Source of the DNA: Mantis religiosa
Lineage: Eukaryota > Arthropoda > Insecta > Mantodea > Mantidae
Assembly (NCBI GenBank): GCA_030765055.1
Contig: CM060953.1
Location: 190,005,147-190,069,146, forward strand
Direction of reading: 5' to 3'
Length of the DNA stretch: 64,000 bases
Shown here: one piece after another, positions 32,974 to 43,165 of the stretch
Numbering within the stretch: position 1 is the stretch's first letter
Layout: every line of letters begins with the position of its first letter
Notes under the pieces: model-generated
Databases searched by the model: none
Told to the model about the DNA's origin: nothing
What the model saw: only the letters and a program-made list of their open reading frames with translations
Made by a program: the position numbers and the translations under genes

Positions 32974-33340
32974 TCAGCAGCTACTAGCTCTGCAGGTTAG
33001 TTCCCGGGACTTATGAGGCAACCCTCTACCCCCTCCGGGCGGCCGGTGGCCTGGCCAGAGGTACCCAGTTGCCCGTGGGTGACGGGAACACACTGCCCCC
33101 TCGAGTCCAACCCAATCCGAACAGCTCCCACTCGGGAGGGGCTCGGCATGTTCGGCCCGAGGTTCCTCTAGTAACGTCAGAGGTACCACGAATGCTAGGG
33201 GTCCGCAGCGCCCGCACTTTGGCAAATGAAAGGGACGCATCCCTTCCCCTACGGGAGAGTAGAGATGTGCTAGATCGCCAGGCGGCCCTACCGAGGTTGA
33301 TCGGTAGCCTTCCTCTTTGGGAAGGCTATCCCCACCAACA
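32974..33340 (-). repeat. GC-rich repeat G, copy 2 (minus)
   Basis: Reverse-complement homologue of copy 1, with an open minus frame of 88 codons (32974-33240) parallel to the 112-codon plus frame at 32059-32397 in copy 1. Together the copies could be the ends of one inserted element of about 1.2 kb, or two separate insertions. The stretch between them (32.4-32.97 kb) has a B-box-like GGGTTCAGGTCC on the minus strand near 32810. Confidence 0.55.
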
Positions 33341-33560
33341 GCTGACTACTGCCTGAACAATGCAATTGAGTTGATGTGGGCTAAAATTATGTTGCAAACA
33401 GAAATAATATTTTTAATCTGACTGACGTTAAACGACTTATTCACAAAGAAATTTACAAGGAACACAACAAGACTGGGAAAACTGCGTGAGAAGTCCTCTG
33501 CGTAATCTGCGAAATCCTCTCCGAGAGTAAATGACGTGTCCTGTGTTGAAATAATTATGC
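33341..33560 (+). pseudogene. Tc1-like transposase C-terminal fragment
   Basis: Plus-strand NNAIELMWAKI (about 33358-33390), matching the NAIELAWAKIKNVF block of element X, then in another frame FNLTDVKRLIHKEIYKEHNK and a later CVICEIL. The catalytic Glu region survives; the rest is broken. It starts right where repeat G ends. Confidence 0.5.
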
Positions 33561-34011
33561 GGTTGCTCCATATGTTAATTCAACGTGGAGTAAGCTATGT
33601 CCACTCAGAAAAAGGACATTAGCAACGCGATAAAAGGAGAACAAGAGTGTAGTGTCTTCTTTTGTTTAGCTTAGCAACTAAGCGTGAATGGCTCGCGTGA
33701 GAGCAAATTGGGAGATCCTTTCCAAACCAGGTGGTATGAAATTGACTCTCAGCGCCTCTTTATTCCGAGTAATTTTTAACTGGAAAGTCCTAAGAGAGAC
33801 GAATATGTTAAACAATAATTTATGTATGTTTATAGTCAACCATTTCCCAGTTATTCCTCTCTATTTGTTGAATTTTTAAATCCATATACCTTTCTCAAGA
33901 AGGAAATGGGTTAATGGTTCTTCCTTTTGTTCCTTCTGGTCACACAAGGAAAAACAGATTTGAAAGTCATCATATAGCAACGGACTCTTAAGATCTACTC
34001 CCTTTGTGGCA

Positions 34012-34012
<1 letters not shown>
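33561..34012. other. Unassigned DNA
   Basis: No feature recognised. Confidence 0.4.

Positions 34013-34100
<88 letters not shown>
34013..34100 (+). repeat. (TA)n microsatellite
   Basis: About 44 uninterrupted TA dinucleotides. Confidence 0.95.
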
Positions 34101-34102
<2 letters not shown>

Positions 34103-34374
34103 CTACATAGAACAATAAACGTTTGAAATATTAGTTTTGTATAAAAGTAGAAGAAAAGCTCATGGGAATTGTTTAATGATTTCTGAGATATTCTATAAGT
34201 GTGTAAGGTTGTAGCATAAAAAATAAAGCATAAGCGAGGTAAGTGTGAGTCACTTGTTGCTTTGTATTAACAGAAAACCAGAACGTCGTAAGAGGTGTGA
34301 CTGTCACTGCACTGTAGGCGCTTTGGTTCAACTTATACCAAACGTAATAGCAGACTTTTTTGAAATGCGAAATT

Positions 34375-35700
34375 ACAGTACGCATAAGATAAAAAGAGCG
34401 CTGGATTTACGGGGACGTGCGGGTAGAGAGGAAGTTGGAAGAGCTAACGCTCTTTTGTTTCTGCAGTGTAGTCAACCTTAAAAAGCACACTTCAGCAAAA
34501 TAGTGCGTAAGATAAGCGAAGATATGCGCCGCAAGTGTGAGATCTGTGGACAAACATTAAATTGAACTCGATTCGATAATTTGTATATTTATAGACTTAC
34601 TATTTATGAAACACATAAAAGCAGTAATCAAATATGTCAACCATAAATACTCACTCATTCGCTTTGCGATTCTTCGATTTCTGAGTCCACTGCATCAGTT
34701 TCATCGCTAGTATCCTCTGATCTGTTGATAATTTCATCAATCGCATTTTCAATTACACCATTATTTCTCCAATATTTCATTTACAGTTCTTGCAGTATCC
34801 TTCCCAATCCGTCGCAGTTACAGAAGAGAATGCATTTATAGCAAGTTTCTGCAGGTTTGTGGCTGACATATCACCAGTAACGTTGTGTCCTCTGAAAACG
34901 TTCTTTATTTTTGCCCACGCCAGTTCAATTGCATTCAGATCACAGTTATACGGAGGTAAACGAATAATAGTGTGTCCACTTTCGAGAACCATAACATCCA
35001 CAACATAGGTAAGTCTTGCTCCTAGGTTTGTTGGCCTACACCGGTGTAGCTTTGGTAATGGAGGGAAATAGAAAGCTATGTAGAAATATACAAAGGGCTC
35101 AGAGCAAGAGAAAAAGAAAGATAAAAGAGCAAGATATAAGGAAAATGAGGAAGCCAAAAAGGAAAGGATTGAAAGGAAAAGAAGAAAGAAAGAAAACATC
35201 ACTATTAGTTATTACCATACACAGATCACAGCCTTACTTGCTTTTTCCTGGTGTTTATGGAGATTCATTGGGATGAGATGTACAAAACGCCTGACAGTGC
35301 TGACGCTTTTTCCTGTGTAAGTAGCAGCTCGTTCTATTGATTTGCTGAGTGGTTACATTAGCTGGTTGTTATCCTTTTCTATATCGCAACTTTCTGCAAC
35401 TTTCGCTATTATTTTGAGGCCATCACTATGCACGACTGTACGTGCAAGTTTCCAAGTCAGAGTTCGTTGCTCGGAAGGTACATATGATGATGAGTTTGGT
35501 ATGCCCTCAGCCATAATTACAAACTGGTTAAGCTGTAGTAATTAACCTCAAACTTGCACAAAACGAATGGACACAGAAAACAAAGAGCGCGCGTGAAAGC
35601 TTAGCATATTAGTCACTAGATGTCAGAGTGTACTAGTATAGCGCATTTCGTGTTTCTAAGTTGTCATCTGTGTTCACGGATCTAGTCGAAACCTACCGAG
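34375..35700 (-). mobile_element. Tc1-like element X, copy 2
   Basis: Minus-strand relative of copy 1 (10.34-11.33 kb). The 5' region (about 35.69-35.55 kb) matches copy 1 (ACATCTAGTGACTAATATGC, GCTAAGCTTT). A start MAEGIPNSSSYVPSEQRTLT lies at 35.51 kb, then, past a stop, SIERAATYTGKSVSTVRRFV, an N-terminal HTH. After a gap holding an A/G-rich stretch (35.05-35.2 kb) the C-terminal core is at 34777-35010: GHTIIRLPPYNCDLNAIELA with WAKIKNVFRGHNVTGDMSAT. A frameshift then leads to an acidic tail (IDEIINRSEDTSDETDAVDS). The 3' end near 34.38 kb has CAGTACGCATAAG. The middle of the catalytic domain is missing. Confidence 0.7.
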
Positions 35701-36420
35701 TGAGGACTTGACGAACGCTCAAGATAAATTGTGCATACTGTATTATTTGTTCTCAGACAAATATGGATCATAGTTACGCCGTTGAACGATATCAGGAATG
35801 TAGAGAAAATAAATGAACTGTTTTATTTACGTTTTAGTTTAGTTATTGCTTGTACATTTTACTGTAATGTTATAACTTATTATATTGCTAATATTTCACG
35901 GAAATGCATAATTAAGACAGCTTAAATTAGGCATAACTGTAGATCTTGTTGAATACATGAAATTTATGTTTCCTCACTTGTTTTCTCTGAATCGAATAGT
36001 TGTTTGGCATTTGTTTACTTTCTCTGTTAAGATTCCTCCTAACAGCCTATAATGCTTTTAAATTCGTGTTTTCCAAGAATTTAATAACACAGTTATCCAG
36101 AAAAAGTCACAATGTCTATCTCTTACATTAAAAATTAATGAAGCGCTTGGATTTCGTCGAAATTGGTTCTACAACTTTTATCAAAATACCACAAGCTTAA
36201 GGTATATTGGTAAAAGAATGCATATCTTAAATTTTCCAGGCGTGGCCTTCCACGTGCCTTTATTATGAAGAAAATAATTGAAAAACGAAAGTAAGAAGTT
36301 TAGTTACGGAGACCTCCAAGGATGTAACATGATGATTGTAAAGAAAATCCCCTGCCCCATAGAACATTTTTGAAAAAAAAATTATTTTCTCAAAAATGGA
36401 TATAATATGGAAATTATTTG
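35701..36420. other. Unassigned AT-rich DNA (35.7-36.4 kb)
   Basis: No feature recognised. Confidence 0.5.
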
Positions 36421-36780
36421 TTCTTTCAAACTAGCCGTGTGTAGGACGCACTATGACAGGGTGGAGCCAGACTGAAAAATTCAATGCCATAGCCGGGATT
36501 TGAAACCACGGATCTTCTGGTCTCCGTCCAGCCGCTCTAACCATTTGAGCTACTATGGCCAACGTGCCAACATGACATTAAATTCTCCAACTGACACGTG
36601 TTTTTCCCCGTAAACCACTATGAGTTCTCATAAAAAATGAGGCAATTACCTTAATGGCGACTTACTATGCTGTAAATACTTTAAGGCTCGGGCTTTATAG
36701 TTCGGACCCCTATTAGGTCAATTAATGGAAATTAATTGTTCTTTCACACTAGCCGTGTGTAGAACGCACTATGAAAGGGT
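36421..36780 (-). repeat. tRNA-derived repeat T, copy 4 (minus)
   Basis: Read on the minus strand: GGCCATAGTAGCTCAAATGG, GGACGGAGACCAGAAGATCC, CCGGCTATGGCATTGAATTT, CACACGGCTAGTTTGAAAG. The upstream unit part (GAGAACTCATAGTGGTTTAC, CCATTAAGGTAATTGCC, AAAGCCCGAGCC) is also present, so this is one full unit of about 310 bp. Confidence 0.85.
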
Positions 36781-36950
36781 AGCTCAAATGGTTAGAGCGG
36801 CTTTACGGAAACCAGAAGATCCGTGGTTGAAATCCCGGCTATGGCATTAATATTTAATTCTGGCTCTACATTTTCATAGTGCGTCCTACACACGGCTAGT
36901 GTGAAAGAACAATTAATTTCCACTAATAGTGGTCGAACAATAAAGTTCGG
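36780..36950 (+). repeat. tRNA-derived repeat T, copy 5 (plus)
   Basis: TAGCTCAAATGGTTAGAGCG, GATCCGTGGTTGAAATCCCG, CTATGGCATTAATATTTAAT, GTGCGTCCTACACACGGCTA. The first bases of the tRNA-like part are missing; the sequence switches orientation within GAAAGGGTAGCTC. With copy 4 it forms an inverted repeat with arms of about 130 bp. Confidence 0.85.
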
Positions 36951-37019
36951 AGTCTAAAGTTAAACTATAAAGTTGACTTACTCTGCTTTGAAATAACATA
37001 TACAATGTTTGTATTTGTA

Positions 37020-37980
37020 TTTATTTCTCATCTTTATTCTACATACAATTTCATTGATACATTGACATTTGTAACATTTCTTTCACACAATAACAAAATA
37101 GCTTATTCACATCTAACATAACCTTTGTACCTGCTTGCCCCAAGTCTCGGTGTCAATACACATAACCCCTGGTTTTCCGTGTATTGATGATCCTCCTCTC
37201 CCTTGTATCCCTCGTTCTAGTTTTCCAGCCCTTAATTGTTAGTTATTCTTCATAAATCTTAACCATTTCTCTCTAACTTTCCCCAGATATTCACCGATAT
37301 TTCTTACATTCTTTTATCCTTTTACCAAATAAATATTTTATTATTAACACCTCCCCCCTCCCTAAAACTGTCCCACTTTTGTTGACAAATTTGTTCTCTC
37401 CATATCTTTGTTTGTTTGCAATAAAGTATACTATGACAATCTGTATCCTCTTCTCCACACATTGGGCATTTCCCTGTATCCTTATCATATCTAATACCTT
37501 TCAAATTTCTAACTCCTGTTCTTGCCCAGGCATATCCTGCTCTTCCTGACTTATTACACACATCTATGTACTTCTCCCTCCCCCACACTGTCTTTATTTC
37601 CCTATATGTCCTCAATGATCTTTTCTCCCTTACAATGGTAAATATAACTTGGCTATCTAAATCTTCCAGCCTTAGTTCTACCTCTTTCCAAAAGTCCCTA
37701 TAATAATACTCCCCGTTTCCCTAAATATGTCCCAAACCTATCTGTTTCATCAGTTCCCTTACTTTTTGCGCCCAAGACTCTACCCATTTGCTTCTCATCT
37801 GCAAAAGAAAACATTCCTTGATAATATTGCTTTCCTCCAAATTGGCAACTCTGTATATATATTTCAATGCCCTTGAGACAATTTTAACCCTTGTTGAATG
37901 TCTTCCCAACTCTAATTTTGCTGCCCCATTGAGTGAAGCTACAGGTAAGCCCACAATATGCATATACAGTAAGCACACGT
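37020..37980 (-). pseudogene. LINE family L, 3' part (decayed)
   Basis: Minus-strand end of a non-LTR retrotransposon ORF2, same family as 63.0-64.0 kb. Frame 37721-37978 has VGLPVASLNGAAKLELGRHS, then YRVANLEESNIIKECF and WAQKVRELMKQIGLGH. Frame 37322-37615 has YREIKTVWGREKYIDV, GRAGYAWARTGVRNLKGI and the zinc-knuckle CPMCGEEDTDCHSILYCKQT. A frameshift then gives the end (KECKKYR, KWLRFMKNN-like). About 230 bp of 3' UTR follow, ending in an A-rich ATACAAATACAAAC run. Shifts and a gap between frames mark it as a pseudogene. Confidence 0.85.
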
Positions 37981-38460
37981 TGTTTCGACACAGAGTACGT
38001 CATTTCCTTTCGGAGAGGATTCCTACCTCTCGCCACGTTCTGGTCACCTGTTAGCACAGAGCATCAAATAGAGCACATTGCAGCTGAGCTCCTAACACCT
38101 CAAGTCAATTTCTACACACATTCTTCTTTATCATTATCTGTTTTAAATCCTTACGTCAAATATCCATAGATGACTCAGAATTCAAAAATAAATCGTAACA
38201 TGTTTATGGCACATGATTTTCTCTCATATTCTTAGAAACCCTTGTTCTTTCTTTTACATAATCTTTTTGCTAATGGTTTCCTTAGACGTTTCCTTGTAAG
38301 TACATTCGCTTAGCTATAGCAATACCTTCAACGGTTGGTTGCTTTGAGATGGATTCGAAAGTTGTGCTCATTATAACAACATTAATAGGGAAAAAAAACG
38401 AATAAAAATTAAGGAAATGAAAACTTTAACGATAAATTTGGAAACAAGTTTATAATATCT
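37981..38460. other. Unassigned DNA
   Basis: No feature recognised between LINE L and the SINE A head. Confidence 0.45.
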
Positions 38461-38560
38461 TCGTCGCACTTATGTGGTGTGGGTGTAGCGTGTCTGCCTG
38501 ACGTTCAAGAGGTCCTCAGTTAAAATATTGGTCACGCTGAGATATGTCGAACAGGTTTTA
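38461..38560 (+). repeat. SINE A head capping array 3
   Basis: Plus-strand tRNA-like head: GTGGGTGTAGCGTGTCTGCC, ACGTTCAAGAGGTCCTCAGT, a decayed B-box region (AAAATATTGGTCACGCTGAG), then GTCGAACAGGTTTTAGAGG leading into the first body unit. It mirrors the head at the end of array 2. Confidence 0.75.
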
Positions 38561-39791
38561 GAGGTGTTTTCTCCCATTCTGATAGATCAATGTCTGGTTA
38601 ACTTAAAGTCTATGTACCCTGTACTCATTTGAACACCATTTCATTCATCTTCCGATATGACTTACCATTGGAAGTTTTCGCTAATCCTGAAAGATGAATG
38701 TCTGGTAAATCTAAGCTCCGTACTCAATTGAACATCATACCATTCATCTTCCGATATGACTTAACTTTGGAGGTTTTCTCTTATCCTTAAATATGAATGT
38801 CTGTACCTCTAAGCTCTGTGTATCCTGTACTGATTTGAACATTATTTCATTCATTGTCCGATATGACTTAACGTTGGAGGTTTTATCTAATCCTGAAAGA
38901 TGAGTGTCTGTTAACTCTAACCTCTATGTATCCTGTACTCATGTGAACATCATTTCATTCCTTGTCTGAAATGACTTAACGTTTGAGCTTTTCCTTTACT
39001 CTTAAAGCTGAACGGCAGGTAACCTTATGCTCTATGTACCCTGTACTCATTAGAACATTATTTAGTTCATTGTCCGATATAACTTAACGTTGGAGGTTTT
39101 CCCTTATCCTTAAAGCTGAATGTCAGGTAACAGTAAGCTCTATGTATCTTGTACACATTTGAACATCATTTCATTCATTGTCCAATATAACTTAACGCTG
39201 GAGGTGCTCTCTTATCCTGGAAGATAAGTGTCTGGTAACTCTAAGCTCTATGTACCCTGTACTCATTTAAACATCATTTCATTCATCGTCCGATATGACT
39301 TAACGTTGGAGGTTTCCTCTTATTCTGAAAGATGAATGTCTGGTAACTCTAAGCTCTATGCACACTGCACTCATTTGAACATCATTTCCTTCATCGTCCG
39401 ATATGACTTACTGTTGGAGGTTTTCTCTTATCCTGAAAGATGAACGTCTGTTAACTCTAAACTCTATGTACCCTGTACTCATTTGAACACCATTACATTC
39501 ATCGTCCGATATGACTTATCGTTTGAGGTTTTCTCTTATCCTGAAAGATGAACGTCTGGTAACTCTAAACTCTATGAACCTTGTACTCATTTGAACACCA
39601 TTTAATTCATCGTCCGATATGACTTAACGTTGCAGGTTTTCTCTTGTCCTGAAAGATGATTGTCTGTTAACCCCGAACTCTATGTACCCTGTACTCATTT
39701 GAACATCACTTCGTTCATCGTCCGAAATGACTGAACGTTGTGGCTTTCCCCTCATCCTAAAAGGTGAATGTCTGGTAACTATAAGCTCTAT
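38561..39791 (-). repeat. Satellite A, array 3 (left part, about 11 units)
   Basis: 108-bp units on the minus strand (plus reading: TATGTACCCTGTACTCATTT, GAACATCATTTCATTCATCG, TCCGATATGACTTAACGTTG, GAGGTTTTCTCTTATCCTGA). Diverged, with point changes throughout, so older than the core of array 2. It is interrupted after CTCTAT by the gypsy element and resumes at 42087. Confidence 0.95.
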
Positions 39792-40375
39792 TGTGACTTT
39801 GTGGGTTCGTGAAATGAAAAGTCCAATTACACAAACTCAACAATGTTCTTTATTTCCACCGACTTGCAGTTGAACACTTGCCAATTACACAAAATTACTT
39901 GCTGCACACAGTTACAATTCACCAGTCCGTCCGTTACAATTTCCTTGTACTCGCGATTACATCAACTCCGATACTCATACACGGTTACTTACAGTCTTCC
40001 GTTGCACAATCCTTTCGTTCATTAACACGTCACTGACTAACTCTTACACCAAGAACTGCGACTGTCTCCTCACTCACTGACAAAACCAACTCACTGACTG
40101 ACTAAACCAAAACCAACTCAACTCACTAACTCCGTCTGTCTGTCTGTAGCTCTCTTTATATAGGAATATCGCCGGTTTCTCGTGTTTACAGGATTGTTCT
40201 AGTAACAGAAAAATCGAGAAACAGGTGTAGAGAAAACCGGCGACACAGTCATGTTTTTTCCCTGACCACAGTCTGTCACCACCACAAGACAAACGAGGAG
40301 GAAGTGTGGCTAGCCGAACCTCCCCTACCTTCCGCTGCCAGCTGCTTTACAGGGTGCTCCAGCGCCCGCGTTACA
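39792..40375 (-). repeat. 3' LTR of the gypsy element
   Basis: 584 bp. Contains a TATA-like TTTATATAGGA and a CTGTCTGTCTG run. It differs from the other LTR at GTGGGTTCG/GTCGGTTCG, CTTGCAG/CTTACAG, CTGTCTG/CTGTATG, AAAATCG/AAGATCG and GAGGAAGTG/GAGGAGGTG. Minus-strand reading is TGTAACGC...AGTCACA. Confidence 0.95.
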
Positions 40376-41458
40376 CTGCTCCCTCCTCAAAGCTGTTCGC
40401 CCCGAACAGCCCCATCGTAGCGTGCGAGGCGGTCCAGGTGTACCACCAGCATCTGCTCGGAGTCTCAGCCAGAAGTAGCGCTGCCGTAGTTTGTGAATCA
40501 TTCGGTTCGCTCCCAGGTGTCCTCCTGAAGTACCGGCGTGCACTTCCTCCAAGACTTCCGGGACCTTGCTCCGGGGAAGTACCAACTGTCCTCTCTGCGC
40601 CTTCCCATCGGGTGACTCCCATACCCGGAACAGCACGCCCTCTCTGGTCTTCAACGAGTCCCATTGGGCCCAGTGCGACTTGTAGGTGGCGCTCCTCAGT
40701 GCGATGTCCTCCCAGGTCGGTCTCGTCCCTGCGTCCACTTCCCTCAAGAGTGGCCCCAAGTCTGCGTCCGCCAGCTGCTCCCTCCTCAGGCCTGCGCTAT
40801 CCCAGCCTTCAGCAGGCACTGCCACAACTACTCGGACTGCTGCGGCACGCTCCTCCTCTTCCACTCTTGTGCGCTCGTGGCCGTCCTGGATCTGCGATAG
40901 GACACCTCCAATGCAATGGTCGCTGGCGTCGGTGTCCACAATGAAGGCGCCACCCGGTTGTGGGAAACCCAAAATTGAAGCACTGCACAGGGTCCCCTTC
41001 GGGTGCTGGAAAGCGTCTTCGGCGTCCTCCGTCCACACATAAGGCCGGTTTTCCTCCGTCAGGCGGGTGAGGGGTTTTGCGATGTTGTCGGCCTTTTCCT
41101 CTAAATCATTAAGGCGGTCGTCTACTTGACCCTTCCGCGTGCCCAGGTTCGTGACGTCATCCCCTACGCCGGCCAACCGTTCCTCAAACTTGGCGGCGAG
41201 AGCCTCGTTCGCCACCTTCATTTCGGTAGCCAGACCGTCGTTCGCTGCTCTCATTTCCGTGGTTAACTCGGCCTTCATTTGTTCCATCTTCCCGGCGATG
41301 TTGTCCCTAGCCATCCTGATCAGTTTGAGTTCCGCGGCCAGGTTATTTCTAGTCTCCAGCTTCTCTGTTAATTCGGCCCGCATTTCTTCCATCTTCCCGA
41401 TTAGTTCGGCCTTCATTTCCATCATCTTCTCCAAAAAAATTTCCAATGCCGCGTCCAT
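40325..41458 (-). CDS. Fused gag / RNase H / integrase-finger ORF
   Basis: Single open minus frame of the deleted gypsy element; I take the start at MDAALEIFLEKMMEMK (41458). Part 1, to about 41080: Gag-like, long Glu/Lys/Met-rich heptads (ELIGKMEEMRAELTEKLETR), probably coiled coil. Part 2, about 41060-40850: start of RNase H, PYVWTEDAEDAFQHPKG, then FIVDTDASDHCIGGVLSQI with the first catalytic Asp. Part 3, about 40640-40440: integrase N-terminal finger, LVLPRSKVPEVLEEVHAG with GGHLGANRMIHKLRQRYFW, two His present, the Cys pair deleted. Gag knuckle, protease, RT core and integrase core are missing, yet the joins keep frame. The stop lies inside the 3' LTR. Confidence 0.8.
   Translation of the reverse strand: MDAALEIFLEKMMEMKAELIGKMEEMRAELTEKLETRNNLAAELKLIRMARDNIAGKMEQMKAELTTEMRAANDGLATEMKVANEALAAKFEERLAGVGDDVTNLGTRKGQVDDRLNDLEEKADNIAKPLTRLTEENRPYVWTEDAEDAFQHPKGTLCSASILGFPQPGGAFIVDTDASDHCIGGVLSQIQDGHERTRVEEEERAAAVRVVVAVPAEGWDSAGLRREQLADADLGPLLREVDAGTRPTWEDIALRSATYKSHWAQWDSLKTREGVLFRVWESPDGKAQRGQLVLPRSKVPEVLEEVHAGTSGGHLGANRMIHKLRQRYFWLRLRADAGGTPGPPRTLRWGCSGRTALRREQCNAGAGAPCKAAGSGR
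40376..40390 (-). other. Polypurine tract of the gypsy element
   Basis: Minus-strand TTGAGGAGGGAGCAG directly before the 3' LTR (TGTAAC), the position and composition of the plus-strand primer. Confidence 0.75.
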
Positions 41459-41484
41459 GGTTGTAATGTTCGGTGATGTTGTTA

Positions 41485-41502
41485 TCCCACTTCTGACACC
41501 AG
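41485..41502 (-). other. Primer binding site (putative)
   Basis: Minus-strand TGGTGTCAGAAGTGGG one base after the 5' LTR end (AGTCACA). The TGG start would pair with a tRNA CCA end; I cannot name the tRNA with certainty. Confidence 0.6.
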
Positions 41503-42086
41503 TGTGACTTTGTCGGTTCGTGAAATGAAAAGTCCAATTACACAAACTCAACAATGTTCTTTATTTCCACCGACTTACAGTTGAACACTTGCCAATTACA
41601 CAAAATTACTTGCTGCACACAGTTACAATTCACCAGTCCGTCCGTTACAATTTCCTTGTACTCGCGATTACATCAACTCCGATACTCATACACGGTTACT
41701 TACAGTCTTCCGTTGCACAATCCTTTCGTTCATTAACACGTCACTGACTAACTCTTACACCAAGAACTGCGACTGTCTCCTCACTCACTGACAAAACCAA
41801 CTCACTGACTGACTAAACCAAAACCAACTCAACTCACTAACTCCGTCTGTATGTCTGTAGCTCTCTTTATATAGGAATATCGCCGGTTTCTCGTGTTTAC
41901 AGGATTGTTCTAGTAACAGAAAGATCGAGAAACAGGTGTAGAGAAAACCGGCGACACAGTCATGTTTTTTCCCTGACCACAGTCTGTCACCACCACAAGA
42001 CAAACGAGGAGGAGGTGTGGCTAGCCGAACCTCCCCTACCTTCCGCTGCCAGCTGCTTTACAGGGTGCTCCAGCGCCCGCGTTACA
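41503..42086 (-). repeat. 5' LTR of the gypsy element
   Basis: 584 bp, nearly identical to 39792-40375. It supplies the promoter for minus-strand transcription (TATA-like TTTATATAGG near 41866). Confidence 0.95.
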
Positions 42087-42165
42087 CTATGTACCCTGTA
42101 CTCATTTGAACATCATTTCATCCATTGTACGCTATGACTTGACTGTTAAAAGAGGCTGAAAACTA
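42087..42165 (-). repeat. Satellite A, array 3 (right remainder)
   Basis: Continues the unit interrupted by the gypsy element: CTATGTACCCTGTACTCATT, TGAACATCATTTCATCCATT, then decays. Confidence 0.85.
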
Positions 42166-43165
42166 TTTGACATAAATTCTGTGTTTTTACCAAATCTATT
42201 ATGCCTACCTCTTAGCGTTAATCAAATTTATCGAGAATAAACAGTAAATCAAGACTATTCACAAAAAAGTTAATATCAGCATTCTTTTAAAAATACTTTT
42301 TAAGCTTGTGATAAAATCTGTGTAGCTGTTGTCTAGGAAATGAAAGCCTTGTAATAATTTTTCTTTTAAGAGAAAACGTTGTGACCCTTCTGGAGAACTG
42401 TGTTATTGAATACTTGGAAAATATGGATTTAAAAACAGTTATTTTGCTATTTACAGAAATCTTAGCAGAGAAAGAAAACAATGCCTATTGACCTTCTGAT
42501 TCAGAGAAAAAAGTGAGTAAAAACCGTCTTAATATAAATTTTATGGATTTAGCAAGATATAATATGAATTATACAGAGAATTAAGTAAACTGAAAGCCGA
42601 ATAAAGCAAATCATTTGTTTTCTACATATTGCCGATGTTCCACAACGCCGTAGCTTTGATCTTCATTTTTCTGATTAATTGTTACACTTTAAAATAGCAT
42701 GATTTTTCAATATTTACATTTCGTATAAGTTGAATTAGATCGCTGACAGTGGAGTAAGGGACACACCTCTTAACGGCATTCTGGTTTCCTGTTAGTGCGA
42801 GGCAAAAAGTGAATCACGCCTAGCTCGCTTGTTGCTTATAATTGCTATGTATTTCAATTCTATAAGCCTCGTGTACTTACTATAAATACACAGAATATCC
42901 CAGAATTCATGAAACATGTCGATATGTTAAACTCACATGAACTTCTCTTCTACTTTTTATACAAAACTAATCTTATACACGCTTATTGTTAATCCAGTTA
43001 TACATTTGCAGCTACAACGGGATTATTTCTTAAGTGTTCGTTGCTATACGATGGCTTGGAAATCTATTTTTCCTTATTTGAGCAGAAGGAAACAGTTTAC
43101 TTCCTAAAAAATGTATAGGCATTTAATGTCACATAAAAAGAGGTAATTTGGTAATTTTTTTCTTT
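42166..43165. other. Unassigned AT-rich DNA (42.2-43.2 kb)
   Basis: No feature recognised in about 1 kb. Confidence 0.5.

Larger units (their letters stand above)
39792..42086 (-). mobile_element. Ty3/gypsy-type retrotransposon, internally deleted
   Basis: A 2295-bp element inserted in a satellite A unit. Two 584-bp LTRs (39792-40375 and 41503-42086) begin TGTGAC and end GTTACA in plus reading, flanked by the 4-bp target duplication CTAT (39788-39791 and 42087-42090). I count five differences between the LTRs, under 1 percent, so the insertion is recent relative to the surrounding array. The internal part is only 1127 bp on the minus strand and lacks protease, most of the RT and most of the integrase. 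It carries ends needed for mobilisation in trans (primer site and purine tract) but no complete enzyme. Confidence 0.95.

Noticed and set aside
39843..42003. Paired 60- and 72-codon frames in both gypsy LTRs
   Set aside because: Identical because the LTRs are identical; no protein similarity.
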